From positions 1 through 64,000 of the forward strand of contig JAKQHM010000053.1 in NCBI GenBank assembly GCA_029572935.1: 64,000 nucleotides of DNA, written 5' to 3'. The DNA is from Bacteroidota bacterium. GTDB taxonomy: Bacteria > Bacteroidota > Bacteroidia > Chitinophagales > Saprospiraceae. Positions 34,506 through 44,893 of this stretch are shown piece after piece; positions within the stretch are counted from its first letter, which is position 1, and each line of letters starts with the position of its first letter. The notes under the pieces are model-generated. The model was not told the origin of the DNA. It saw only the letters and a program-made list of their open reading frames with translations, and ran no database searches. The translations under genes and the position numbers were made by a program.

Positions 34506-35884
34506 ATCATTCCTGCAACATCGTGTTTAATCCTGTCTACAAGAGACTGTGCCTCTTCCGCATTCAATGCCTCCGAGTAGATCCTGATGATCGGCTCCGT
34601 ATTGGATTTTCTGAGGTGAACCCAGCCTTCTTCAAAATCGATTTTCAAGCCGTCTTCTGTGTTAATCTGCTCATTTCGATACTTTTGGATCAAAACAGAG
34701 ATCAGATCCTGATATTGGGTGGATGGGCCCAGTTGCAGTTTGTCCTTGATCATGACATATTGGGAATAGGAATCTCTCAGCTGAGACAAGGTCTTTCCCT
34801 TGTGCACCATGTTCGCCAAAACAAGAGCAATACCTGCCAGGGCGTCGCGGCCGTAATGCAAGGCGGGCAAAATGATACCTCCGTTACCTTCTCCCCCTAT
34901 GACTGCTGAAACCTCTTTCATCTTTTGTACCACGTGTGCCTCTCCAACAGGTGCATAGTAGCATTCAGTGGCATAAGAAGAGGCCAGATCTCTGAGTGCT
35001 CTGGAGGATGATAAATTGCTCACAACCGGACCTCCCATTTTGCTGAGCATAAAATCCGCAGCGGTAACAAGGGTATATTCCTCTCCGATGTAACGACCAT
35101 TTTCGTCCACCAGGGCCAGCCGGTCTACATCAGGATCCACCGCGATTCCAAGATCTGAACCGGTTTCCTTTGAAATTCGGCACAAATCCCCCAAATGTAC
35201 CTCAAGTGGCTCGGGATTATGCACAAAACGCCCATCCGGATTCTCGTTGATCAACTTATAATCGCATCCCAGGGCTTCAAACAACACCGGCAGCGCCAGG
35301 GCCCCGGTTGAATTAATGCAATCCGCTACTACTTTGAAGCGGGCCGCACGGATTAATTCGACAGGAATAAAAGGCAGACTGAGGATGGAATGAACATGCT
35401 CCTCAATCGTACCAAGCAGAGCTATACTGGTACCCAGCTGCTCTACGGGGACAAATTGATCGAATATGCGTTGATCCCTGCTCAGCTCTTGAATTTTAAT
35501 CCCTTCTTCTGGAGAAATAAATTCACCCCGCTCATTCAGAAGCTTCAGTGCATTCCACTCCATGGGGTTGTGACTGGCAGTCAACATGATCCCGCCATGT
35601 GCTTTATGATGCAAAATGGCCATTTCTATGGTAGGAGTCGTGGTCAGGCCCAGGTCCAGCACATCGATGCCTATGGAGCTTAATACTGCCTGCGAAAAGC
35701 CCGCCACCATCGGACCTGAGATTCGGGAATCGCGTCCGATACAAAGCCTGGGGCGGGGATGTCTGGACTTAAGCAAATGGCCAAAAGCCAGGCAAAATGC
35801 CATTACATCCCTGGGAGTCAGGTTCTCTCCTGAAGGTCCGCCAATCGTACCCCGGATTCCGGAAACAGATACTATCAAACTCAT
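34502..35884 (-). CDS. glmM: Phosphoglucosamine mutase / phosphomannomutase-type enzyme
   Basis: Interconverts glucosamine 6- and 1-phosphate for UDP-GlcNAc, or a related hexose phosphate. The phosphoserine loop is LTASHNP with S104, the metal-binding loop DPDVDRLALVD is near residue 244, and the sugar-binding GEGNGGII is near 329. The C-terminal phosphate-binding segment RKSNTEPIIRIYSEA is intact. The 460-residue length fits the Bacteroidota form. GlmM is favoured over ManB by the SGIRGTIGG start, but the substrate is not proven. Confidence 0.88.
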   Translation of the reverse strand: MSLIVSVSGIRGTIGGPSGENLTPRDVMAFCLAFGHLLKSRHPRPRLCIGRDSRISGPMVAGFSQAVLSSIGIDVLDLGLTTTPTIEMAILHHKAHGGIMLTASHNPMEWNALKLLNERGEFISPEEGIKIQELSRDQRIFDQFVPVEQLGTSIALLGTIEEHVHSILSLPFIPVELIRAARFKVVADCINSTGALALPVLFEALGCDYKLINENPDGRFVHNPEPLEVHLGDLCRISKETGSDLGIAVDPDVDRLALVDENGRYIGEEYTLVTAADFMLSKMGGPVVSNLSSSRALRDLASSYATECYYAPVGEAHVVQKMKEVSAVIGGEGNGGIILPALHYGRDALAGIALVLANMVHKGKTLSQLRDSYSQYVMIKDKLQLGPSTQYQDLISVLIQKYRNEQINTEDGLKIDFEEGWVHLRKSNTEPIIRIYSEALNAEEAQSLVDRIKHDVAGMI

Positions 35885-35903
35885 GATAAAAGATATAGTG
35901 TGG

Positions 35904-35911
35904 CAAATGTA
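35904..35911 (-). promoter_or_regulatory. -7 element before glmM
   Basis: Reads TACATTTG on the minus strand, 19 bases before the ATG at 35884. Confidence 0.4.
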
Positions 35912-35948
35912 TTAATTTGGCCGCTTCTTACGCGGGGCTAATAAGGAA

Positions 35949-36692
35949 ATGGAAAAAAGAGAATGGTTTGAGGAATGGTTTGGGACTCCCTATTGCCGCA
36001 TGCTGTACAAGGGCAGAGACGAAACGGAGGCGGACCTGTTTACCCAAAACATCGTGCAGCTGCTGAACCCGCATCAAAAATCCCTCATTTTGGATGTCGC
36101 ATGCGGATCCGGAAGACACGCCGAGGCAATTTCCCCTTATGCACAAGAAGTCATCGGGATCGATATCAATCTGGACTGCATTACTGCTGCACAACTGCGC
36201 GAAAAGGAAAACTTAAGCTTTTTCAAGCACGACATGAGAAGGATCTTCAGAATTAACTATTTTGACATTGTTTTGAGTCTCTTTACCAGCTTCGGATATT
36301 TTGATCGCACAGAAGACGAAAAAAAAGCCGCATACAGCCTGGCTGCCAATATCAAACCCGGAGGCTTTCTGGTGTTTGATTATCTCAACGAACGCAAACT
36401 GAGAGACCGTTTGGTACTCAGGGAGGAATTGATGACAGACGGAATACATTTCAACCTGAACCGAAGGATTGAAGGCAATCGGATCATAAAAAAAATCGAG
36501 ATCCAGGACCTGACCGGCACCCACCAGTTTGAAGAAAGGGTCTGGCTTTATTCATTGAAGGAGATCAAGGACCTGTTCTCCAGGTACGGTCTCAGAATGA
36601 TTTATACTTTTGGAGATTACTATCTTCAGGATTATCATCCGGACCATTCGGACAGGCTGATCGCAGTTTTTCAAAAAAATCAGACGACTTGA
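35949..36692 (+). CDS. SAM-dependent methyltransferase (class I)
   Basis: A 247-residue methyltransferase with the SAM-binding motif I LILDVACGSGRHAEAIS at about residues 45-61, the acidic IGIDIN strand at 72-77, and IVLSLFTSFGYFDR near 117. The C-terminal half resembles class I enzymes acting on small molecules or tRNA bases, but the substrate is unknown. Its stop overlaps the TTG start of the PAP2 gene. Confidence 0.85.
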   Translation: MEKREWFEEWFGTPYCRMLYKGRDETEADLFTQNIVQLLNPHQKSLILDVACGSGRHAEAISPYAQEVIGIDINLDCITAAQLREKENLSFFKHDMRRIFRINYFDIVLSLFTSFGYFDRTEDEKKAAYSLAANIKPGGFLVFDYLNERKLRDRLVLREELMTDGIHFNLNRRIEGNRIIKKIEIQDLTGTHQFEERVWLYSLKEIKDLFSRYGLRMIYTFGDYYLQDYHPDHSDRLIAVFQKNQTT

Positions 36693-37267
36693 CAGACTGG
36701 ATTATTGAGGTGGACCAACAGATGTTTCTCTGGGTGCAGGAACATCTCAGAGTTCCTTCACTGGATTTGTGGATGTCCCTGATCAGAGACAAACATTTTT
36801 GGTTGCCGCTCTATGTTTTTATCATTGCCTATCTGGCGTTTCAAAACCGAAAGGAATGGCTTGGGATCACTTTGGCCTGTATGCTGCTGGTCGGTGTTTC
36901 TGACCAATTCTCCAGTAATTTTTTAAAGAAAAAGGTCAACAGGGAAAGACCCTGCAAGGAGATCATCCTGAAAGAGCGTTTCACCCCCGTAGCCGGTTGC
37001 AGCGGGGGAAAGAGTTTTCCTTCTTCACATGCCACCAATCATGCCGCCCTGGGGATGTTTTTTTATATTTTTTTCAGACGAAAATGGGGCTGGCCTGCCG
37101 GATTGTTTATCCTTTGGCCGATCCTCATAGGTTTTGCTCAGATCTACATTGGAGTTCATTATCCCACAGACATCCTGGCGGGCTTGTTTCTGGGCGCCTC
37201 GCTGGGCTGGCTTTGTTATTTTGCATACTTGAAAATAGCAGTAAAAGTCCATCCTCTAGCCCTGTGA
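36689..37267 (+). CDS. PAP2 family phosphatase (membrane phosphatidic-acid phosphatase fold)
   Basis: A 192-residue membrane protein of the PAP2 superfamily. The three catalytic motifs are present: KKVNRERP near residue 85 (KxxxxxxRP), SFPSSHATNH near 109, and QIYIGVHYPTDIL near 151. In the third motif the usual Arg before the hydrophobic pair is Gln, giving AQIYIGVH, which I recall from other Bacteroidota members. It could act on undecaprenyl pyrophosphate or phosphatidate. The start is TTG at 36689, overlapping the methyltransferase stop; the next ATG would cut off the N-terminal helix. Confidence 0.82.
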   Translation: MTDWIIEVDQQMFLWVQEHLRVPSLDLWMSLIRDKHFWLPLYVFIIAYLAFQNRKEWLGITLACMLLVGVSDQFSSNFLKKKVNRERPCKEIILKERFTPVAGCSGGKSFPSSHATNHAALGMFFYIFFRRKWGWPAGLFILWPILIGFAQIYIGVHYPTDILAGLFLGASLGWLCYFAYLKIAVKVHPLAL

Positions 37268-37308
37268 TCGCTAAGCAGCATTTAATTTAATCACTGTCCT
37301 GCAAATGA

Positions 37309-38949
<1,641 letters not shown>

Positions 38950-38974
38950 ACTTTCTGAATTTATTATCTGTCCA

Positions 38975-40447
38975 TCAATCAGCCCTGCATCGGACGATTT
39001 GAAAGTTTGGTGTTTGATACATCTGTTCAAACCGCAGATCCGGAATTTTCCATTCAGCAGGTAAAATGAAATAATCCACCCCATCCTGTTTCCACAAATT
39101 CAAGAGCAGATCCGGTTTAATCCTGCTGTATTGCTCTGTGGCATACCCCATCAGATCCCGACCGGCCCTCCGGTCATCCAGGCTTATTCCATAGATTTTA
39201 TGGATTCTGTCGTACCAGGGCGCCAGATACGGCAATTGATGATTGACTGATTTATAATCCACCCAGAGGCTTCTTTCTGATTGTGATTTAAAACAACTGA
39301 AATCCGGAGGGACCACAAAAAGAGAATGAAGATCGGTATGATGGTGTGCCCAGGCAGCCAGGCTTGTTTCCTCACTTTCAGAAAATGATTTCCTCGAAAT
39401 TTTATAGACCATTCCCAATCCGATCAAAAGCATACATGCCCACAGGATTTTCTTTCTCAATCCAAAGGAGAAATATTCCTGAAAAGAGGCGACCAGGGCC
39501 ACCAGGGCAAAAAATTCAATCCACAAAGTAGTCTTTAGCCATTGACTTTGTAAAACCACGGCAAGATCGATGGTCCACTGAGAAACAAGGTAAAGGATCA
39601 GGATCAGGTTTTGAACCACAAAAAAATGAAACAGGACTGAGCTTTTCTTTTTCCAGTAGTACAAACCCCAAGCAGCCAAACATAAGTACACATGAATTGA
39701 AATAAAAGAACTGTATTGTATGTAAAAATGATGTCCGATCCTGAATTCAACCAATTCCTGAAAAAGATCAGTATGGGCATGTACTGACAATCGGGACCCT
39801 AAAATGAGCAGAAGACATGGGAATGCGAACAGACCGAACAATCCTGCAGGTGATAGCCAGCGCAAGGGTCTTTTGAACTCCCTTACCATCAGTACGAGCC
39901 CCAGGATCAGACCTAATTGAAGACCCACTAAAGCTTGAAACCACACGGCTAAGCCCAAAAGGGCGAATGACAACAAGTTCCTGTCCGTAATGAAATACCA
40001 GATGCCCCAAATTGCCAAGCATTTGGCCACTACTGAACCATTCAGCATGGGATAATGAAGCTCATTTCCACCGACGCTGGAATAAGGAGCAATAAAAAGC
40101 AATATTAGGATCAAGAGGGCGGTTTCGTTTTCCTTTAATCCAAGCGTAAAGCAGATCCTGGAAATTCCTTTTGCTAAAAAAAAACTTATCAGGTAAAACC
40201 AGAAAATATTTGGGATGAACTGATAGGCAAAGGAATACTTCAGAAACAGAAGCATAAAACTTCTTTCATGCCAAAACAAACCGCTTGTAAAATTAAGGTA
40301 AAAATCTCTGGGATAAAGTGCGGGATCATTCCACTTTTTGACAGCCGGAATTAATTCGGTCATATCTCCGCAGTCAAACTGAAAGCCCCAAAAAAGAAGA
40401 TAGACACATGGTGAGACTGCCAAAAAGCAGGAAAACCATGACTTCAT
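38975..40447 (-). CDS. Large multipass membrane protein, GT-C-like layout, unknown function
   Basis: About 490 residues with roughly eleven hydrophobic segments in the first 370 residues and a soluble tail. The tail (about 375-490) includes SLFVVPPDFSCFKSQSERS and DYFILPAEWKI. This layout, many helices then a short soluble end, is shared with GT-C glycosyltransferases and DUF6798-type proteins, but I find no clear catalytic Asp motif. I preferred the ATG at 40447 (MKSWFSCFLAV) to one 66 bases upstream, because the upstream one runs through the divergent methyltransferase start. Function unassigned. Confidence 0.55.
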   Translation of the reverse strand: MKSWFSCFLAVSPCVYLLFWGFQFDCGDMTELIPAVKKWNDPALYPRDFYLNFTSGLFWHERSFMLLFLKYSFAYQFIPNIFWFYLISFFLAKGISRICFTLGLKENETALLILILLFIAPYSSVGGNELHYPMLNGSVVAKCLAIWGIWYFITDRNLLSFALLGLAVWFQALVGLQLGLILGLVLMVREFKRPLRWLSPAGLFGLFAFPCLLLILGSRLSVHAHTDLFQELVEFRIGHHFYIQYSSFISIHVYLCLAAWGLYYWKKKSSVLFHFFVVQNLILILYLVSQWTIDLAVVLQSQWLKTTLWIEFFALVALVASFQEYFSFGLRKKILWACMLLIGLGMVYKISRKSFSESEETSLAAWAHHHTDLHSLFVVPPDFSCFKSQSERSLWVDYKSVNHQLPYLAPWYDRIHKIYGISLDDRRAGRDLMGYATEQYSRIKPDLLLNLWKQDGVDYFILPAEWKIPDLRFEQMYQTPNFQIVRCRAD

Positions 40448-40455
40448 TAGCTTTG
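40448..40455 (+). promoter_or_regulatory. -7 element before the SpoU methyltransferase gene
   Basis: TAGCTTTG directly abuts the start codon of the divergent membrane-protein gene. It would put transcription at about 40461-40463, leaving almost no leader for the ATG at 40463 and about 10 bases for the one at 40472. Confidence 0.4.
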
Positions 40456-40462
40456 CAGACAA

Positions 40463-41005
40463 ATGGACAGCATGCGCTTTAAGAAACTGCATACTTATGA
40501 ACTGAACCGGCATTCACTGGAATCATACAAATCGGTGCCAAAAATACCCTTAATTCTGTTGGCGGACAACATAAGGTCCGGTCATAATGTGGGTTCGCTG
40601 TTTAGGATCGCAGACGCTTTTTCCCTGGAGGGAGTTGCACTTTCCGGTTTCACAGTGCGCCCTCCACATCCTGAAATACAAAAGACCGCCATTGGCGCGA
40701 CCGAAAGCGTAGCCTGGACCTATGAACAAAACCCGATGGAATACCTGAGCAGAAAGAAAAATGAAGGATTTAGGATCCTGGCACTCGAGCAGGTGGAGGG
40801 AAGTATTCTGCTGCAGGATTTCGAAGCAACAAAAAATGAAAAGTACATCCTGATTTTAGGCAATGAAGTAAATGGGGTGTCAGAAGAAATTCTGAATCTT
40901 GCCGATCAATGCATCGAAATACCACAATCCGGCACCAAACACTCACTGAATGTCAGCGTGGCAGCAGGCATTTTGAGCTGGCAATTTTATAAAATGCTGT
41001 TGTAA
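40463..41005 (+). CDS. SpoU/TrmH-family RNA 2'-O-methyltransferase
   Basis: A 180-residue SPOUT methyltransferase. The three knot motifs are visible: DNIRSGHNVGSLFRIADAF near residue 35, LILGNEVNGVSEEIL near 130, and IEIPQSGTKHSLNVSVAAGI near 152. Members methylate ribose 2'-O in tRNA or rRNA; the site is not known here. Two ATGs, 40463 and 40472, can start it; the second (MRFKKLHTYEL) leaves a more usual leader. It ends exactly where the next minus-strand gene ends. Confidence 0.9.
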   Translation: MDSMRFKKLHTYELNRHSLESYKSVPKIPLILLADNIRSGHNVGSLFRIADAFSLEGVALSGFTVRPPHPEIQKTAIGATESVAWTYEQNPMEYLSRKKNEGFRILALEQVEGSILLQDFEATKNEKYILILGNEVNGVSEEILNLADQCIEIPQSGTKHSLNVSVAAGILSWQFYKMLL

Positions 41006-41644
41006 CTATCTTCTTTTCCTCCTTCGGTCATCTTTATGAAACATCCCTCTCAGCCCAAAAGTGAATTCATTGTGCCCGAGAGAAACAGGAGTTGACTGCC
41101 CTCCCAGCCTATCTCCGATCACCGCCTGATACATCATAAATGGCGATAAGGTAAAAAATGAGCTCATGCCGAAATCCATTCCCAATCCAGCCCCCAACAC
41201 CATCAGGTTCCTTCGCTCGGTTCGGTCCACCAACTCCCGCACATTGTAGCGGTAAGCGCCCATCGCGATCAGATGCAATCCTTTGGAAACAGGGTTGCCA
41301 GACTTTTTGAAGGTGGGACAATTACAATCATTCTTCAGATCAAAGGGGTAAATCAAGACGGGCAGCTGCACTTGCGGGGACCATTCCCGATAATAGGTCA
41401 ATTGATCCCGGCCCGTACTCAACCAGATCCTGGCGCTTCCGAGGCTTATACCCGGGAGAAATTCTACCCTTGCTGTTTTCAGGCGAAGCAAATACTGAAG
41501 GCTGTACCGGGATGCCAGATCATTGGACGAAAGTTCGTTGATACTTAAATTTTGCAACTCCATTTGCACTCCTAATCCCAATTGGCCCCAACATAAGCCT
41601 GTGGAAAAAAGAGCAAAAAATATAATTAATATTGTATTTTTCAA
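41006..41644 (-). CDS. Secreted probable outer-membrane beta-barrel protein, unknown function
   Basis: A 212-residue protein with a signal peptide (about residues 1-20, ending CWGQ). The mature part alternates hydrophobic and polar residues in short strands (for example LKTARVEFLPGISLGSARIW and MVLGAGLGMDFGMSS) and ends in a basic tail, as in small Bacteroidota outer-membrane barrels of the PorT type. It has one DCNCP segment near residue 108. I recognise no specific family. Its stop lies next to the stop of the convergent SpoU gene. Confidence 0.6.
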   Translation of the reverse strand: MKNTILIIFFALFSTGLCWGQLGLGVQMELQNLSINELSSNDLASRYSLQYLLRLKTARVEFLPGISLGSARIWLSTGRDQLTYYREWSPQVQLPVLIYPFDLKNDCNCPTFKKSGNPVSKGLHLIAMGAYRYNVRELVDRTERRNLMVLGAGLGMDFGMSSFFTLSPFMMYQAVIGDRLGGQSTPVSLGHNEFTFGLRGMFHKDDRRRKRR

Positions 41645-41765
41645 TTATATATAATTTATAATTATTTCTAATATTTTAATTTCACCCCATATATGCTCTT
41701 CATTCCCTTCACTCAAATTATAGATAAGCACACTGGGATTGAACGCTTCCGTTAAAATAATGTTT

Positions 41766-41794
41766 TTTGGCAGTAAGCACAGGAACTATCTTTG
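41766..41794 (+). promoter_or_regulatory. Promoter of rimO
   Basis: TTTG at 41766-41769, a 17-base spacer, then TATCTTTG at 41787-41794 (TAnnTTTG), 23 bases before the TTG start. Confidence 0.55.
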
Positions 41795-41817
41795 TCATAC
41801 CTGCAAATACCGACTGA

Positions 41818-43140
41818 TTGAAAACAAAAACCCATCGTAAAGATAAAATCCAACTGATCACTCTGGGGTGTTCTAAGAATTTGGTTGACTCAGAGACGCT
41901 CATGCACCAGCTCGATTACAACCAATATCTAGTAGAGCACAATCCCACAGGCAAGCATCACTCTGAGATCATCATCATCAACACCTGCGGTTTTATAGAC
42001 CGGGCGAAAGAAGAATCGATCGAGACCATTCTGACCTATGCCAAGCTGAAAAAGAAAGGAGCTGTACAGAAGCTTTACGTGACGGGTTGCCTTTCTCAAA
42101 GATACAAAGACAATCTGGAGGAAGAAATACCGGAGGTGGACGCCTTTTTTGGTACTATGGAAATGCCGGCCTTGCTGAACCGCCTGGATGCAGACTACCG
42201 GCATGAGCTGGTGGGTGAAAGGATGCTCAGTACTCCTTCCCATTATGCTTACTTCAAAATATCGGAAGGCTGCAACCGAACCTGCTCGTTTTGCGCCATC
42301 CCTTTGATGAGAGGAAAACACATCAGCGTCCCGAAAGAAGAGCTGATAGCCCGTGCCCGCAATCTGGCCCGAAACGGGGTCAAGGAACTGATGCTGATCG
42401 GTCAGGAGCTGACTTATTACGGTCTGGACCTTTACAAAAAACGGGAGCTTTCTTCCCTCTTGGAAGAACTGACCAAAGTGGAGGGTATTGAATGGATCAG
42501 ACTGCATTACGCTTACCCTTCCAAATTCCCCCTGGAAGTACTGGATGTAATCCGCGACCAAGCTAAAATTTGTAAGTACCTCGATATCCCTTTACAGCAT
42601 ATCTCCGATCCCATTCTGAAATCCATGAAAAGACAGATCACCAGGACGGAGTCCGAAGAATTGATCGGACACATAAGGGACCGCATCCCGGGTGTCACCT
42701 TGCGCACTACGATGCTGGTAGGTTTTCCGGGAGAAACCGAGGAAAATTTCAAAGAGCTCTGCGATTTTGTTCAAAAAACCAGATTTGACCGTTTGGGTAC
42801 ATTTCAATATTCTCATGAGGAGGATACTTCAGCCTACCTGCTCCATGACGATGTACCGGCCGCAGTTAAGGAATCCCGGGCTTCCGAACTCATGAGCATT
42901 CAGGAAAATATATCCCTCGAAATCAACCAGACAAAAATCGGGAAGACCTTCAAGACCCTCATTGACCGCAAAGAAAACGGACAATACATAGGCCGAACCG
43001 AAGCAGACAGCCCGGAAGTAGACAACGAAGTTATTATTTCAGGCGAACACCATCTTCGGATCGGGGATTTCTACCAAATTCAAATCACGGATGTCAGCCA
43101 TTTTGATTTGATGGGCCATCCCGTTCACCCCAGCGCATGA
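41818..43140 (+). CDS. rimO: Ribosomal protein S12 methylthiotransferase RimO
   Basis: A radical-SAM enzyme that adds a methylthio group to Asp in ribosomal protein S12. The N-terminal UPF0004 domain starts with ITLGCSKNLVDSE (C18 binds the auxiliary cluster). The radical-SAM CxxxCxxC is SEGCNRTCSFCAIP near residue 152, and a TRAM domain closes the protein. The only start that fits the promoter spacing and the family N-terminus (MKTKTHRK) is TTG at 41818. At 440 residues the length is standard. Confidence 0.95.
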   Translation: MKTKTHRKDKIQLITLGCSKNLVDSETLMHQLDYNQYLVEHNPTGKHHSEIIIINTCGFIDRAKEESIETILTYAKLKKKGAVQKLYVTGCLSQRYKDNLEEEIPEVDAFFGTMEMPALLNRLDADYRHELVGERMLSTPSHYAYFKISEGCNRTCSFCAIPLMRGKHISVPKEELIARARNLARNGVKELMLIGQELTYYGLDLYKKRELSSLLEELTKVEGIEWIRLHYAYPSKFPLEVLDVIRDQAKICKYLDIPLQHISDPILKSMKRQITRTESEELIGHIRDRIPGVTLRTTMLVGFPGETEENFKELCDFVQKTRFDRLGTFQYSHEEDTSAYLLHDDVPAAVKESRASELMSIQENISLEINQTKIGKTFKTLIDRKENGQYIGRTEADSPEVDNEVIISGEHHLRIGDFYQIQITDVSHFDLMGHPVHPSA

Positions 43141-43577
43141 GCTTCTATCAAAAAATAAAAGACAAGCCATTTTATCAGGCAGCTGTGTGTCTGGGCCTTT
43201 CTGTTTTGCTTATCCTGTTGATCGGCCTCATTCATTGGATCAGCCCCGACACCATCGGTGCGATGGAGATCTGGACCTCTGTGACCGGCATGTTTCTCTT
43301 TTACATCCTATTTAATATTGTCCTGGGCTTTAGTCAAAGAAGGGCCCTTAATTATTACAGGGATTCTGTTTACGGGTATATTGCTTTGTTAGCAATCAGT
43401 ATTCTGCTGGCTCAGTGGGTCACAGGCTCGCCATTGATGCAGGCCAAGACCTATGCCTGGATCATTTGGGTTTTTACCTTTGTCTACATTCTTTTTATGG
43501 CCATTCAGGGATTAATCCGCAAAATTGTGGACATCGCTTTAAAACAAGATCAAAAACTAAGAGATGAGAATCATTAA
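43137..43577 (+). CDS. Four-helix membrane protein, unknown function
   Basis: A 146-residue protein with four hydrophobic helices (about residues 15-36, 47-65, 79-94 and 106-124) and a charged C-terminus. No family recognised. It overlaps the rimO stop by four bases and overlaps the MsrB gene by 14, so the three are cotranscribed. Confidence 0.65.
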   Translation: MSFYQKIKDKPFYQAAVCLGLSVLLILLIGLIHWISPDTIGAMEIWTSVTGMFLFYILFNIVLGFSQRRALNYYRDSVYGYIALLAISILLAQWVTGSPLMQAKTYAWIIWVFTFVYILFMAIQGLIRKIVDIALKQDQKLRDENH

Positions 43578-44121
43578 ATTATTATTGCTGGTCATTTTGG
43601 GAACTCATCTACCCGTTTCCTGCCAGTCAAAAAAACAAGCCCCTCCTCAGGCTCAGCAAAGCGCAGAAGAAAACAAGCCTCAAAACCCCATTAGACTGAG
43701 CCTCACAGCTCCGGATAAGGTAGACAAACTTGCCGTACCGGATTCTGAATGGAAAAAGAGGTTGAACGAAATGGAGTACTATGTCCTTAGGGAAAAAGGT
43801 ACCGAAAGGTCCTTTACAGGCAGTTATTGGGATCATCATGAAAAAGGGGTGTATTGTTGCTCTGGCTGTGGATTGCCTTTGTTTCAGTCTTCCTCCAAAT
43901 TTGATTCAGGTACGGGTTGGCCCAGTTTTTTCCAACCTATGAGAAAGGATCTGGTTACAGAGCATACCGATCTCAGCTATGGAATGAAGCGCGTAGAGGT
44001 TCTTTGTGCCCGCTGCGGAGGCCACCTGGGGCATGTTTTCGACGATGGACCAAAGCCTACCGGACTGCGTTATTGCATTAACAGCGTATCTCTTCGCTTT
44101 AATCCGGCGGAAAAAAAATAA
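43564..44121 (+). CDS. msrB: Peptide-methionine (R)-S-oxide reductase lipoprotein
   Basis: Reduces methionine-R-sulfoxide in proteins. The 185-residue protein has a lipobox VSC (C20), then a Gln-rich linker, then the MsrB domain from about residue 60. The zinc cysteines CCSGC and CARC, the active-site [10 protein letters not shown] and the catalytic RYCINSVSL are all present. The lipoprotein form implies repair of oxidised envelope proteins rather than cytoplasmic ones. It is the third gene of the rimO group. Confidence 0.93.
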   Translation: MRIIKLLLLVILGTHLPVSCQSKKQAPPQAQQSAEENKPQNPIRLSLTAPDKVDKLAVPDSEWKKRLNEMEYYVLREKGTERSFTGSYWDHHEKGVYCCSGCGLPLFQSSSKFDSGTGWPSFFQPMRKDLVTEHTDLSYGMKRVEVLCARCGGHLGHVFDDGPKPTGLRYCINSVSLRFNPAEKK

Positions 44122-44165
44122 ATCGGAAGAGTATCAATTGGCTGTTCCCTGCGTTAATCATAAGC

Positions 44166-44684
44166 ATGACCAAATTAAATTTTACCCTTTTTGTTGCCCT
44201 GGTTTTTACCCTTCTTGCTGAACTTCGCGGCCAGGACTTAGATTCTGTCGAATACCTGAGGAACTATGCTGAGAGAATCAAACTGGATCGCATAGACGAT
44301 GTCTATATCCCGAAAGACACAGAAGATGCCCTGAATGAATTATTCAGACTCACGGATCCGGAAGGCAGAAAAAAACTGGTTACAGCTCCTGAAGACACCA
44401 TTGCTAGTAAGTTGCATTTCAGTCTGGGCCGATGGATTCAGATCAATTGGGGTTTTGATGCCGGAAGCAGACTCAGTCACTTCTATAAGCTCAAAGGCGT
44501 GACGGAAACGGATGACAAAATTGACCTTTTGATCCGAGCATTTCACAGAAAGCTTAGAGGAGCACCCATAGATGAAGAAAAACTGATCCAAACTTATATA
44601 GAAAAAAGAAGAAAAGAGCACGAAAACAGAGTCAAAAAACTCAAAGTCCTGGATAAAAACACCCGCCACAAAAGACAGGATTAG
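44166..44684 (+). CDS. Secreted protein of the DUF6794 type
   Basis: A 172-residue protein with a signal peptide of about 22 residues (ending ELRGQ). The mature part reads IPKDTEDALNELF near residue 49, then LHFSLGRWIQINWGF and GSRLSHFYKLKGV near 85-112. This is the DUF6794 pattern as I recall it; function unknown. The C-terminus is strongly basic. It lies 45 bases after msrB and 210 before the FAS1 adhesin. Confidence 0.65.
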   Translation: MTKLNFTLFVALVFTLLAELRGQDLDSVEYLRNYAERIKLDRIDDVYIPKDTEDALNELFRLTDPEGRKKLVTAPEDTIASKLHFSLGRWIQINWGFDAGSRLSHFYKLKGVTETDDKIDLLIRAFHRKLRGAPIDEEKLIQTYIEKRRKEHENRVKKLKVLDKNTRHKRQD

Positions 44685-44805
44685 TCCCTCCCCTTCTCAC
44701 TTTATTACACTTACTTAAAGATATGTTAAAATTCTAACATATATATATTTATATCAATCTTATTTGCCTTATTATTAATTATTTACAGCACTATTGAGCT
44801 TCCTG

Positions 44806-44813
44806 TATTTTTG
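44806..44813 (+). promoter_or_regulatory. -7 element before the FAS1 adhesin gene
   Basis: TATTTTTG, 80 bases before the ATG at 44894, in an AT-rich 209-base gap. Confidence 0.3.
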
Positions 44814-44893
44814 TTTAATCTTTTTGCCTAAACATTAGACAGGCTTTTTTCATTTACTAATAGTTATAAATTTATTCACTAATTCAATGTGTT

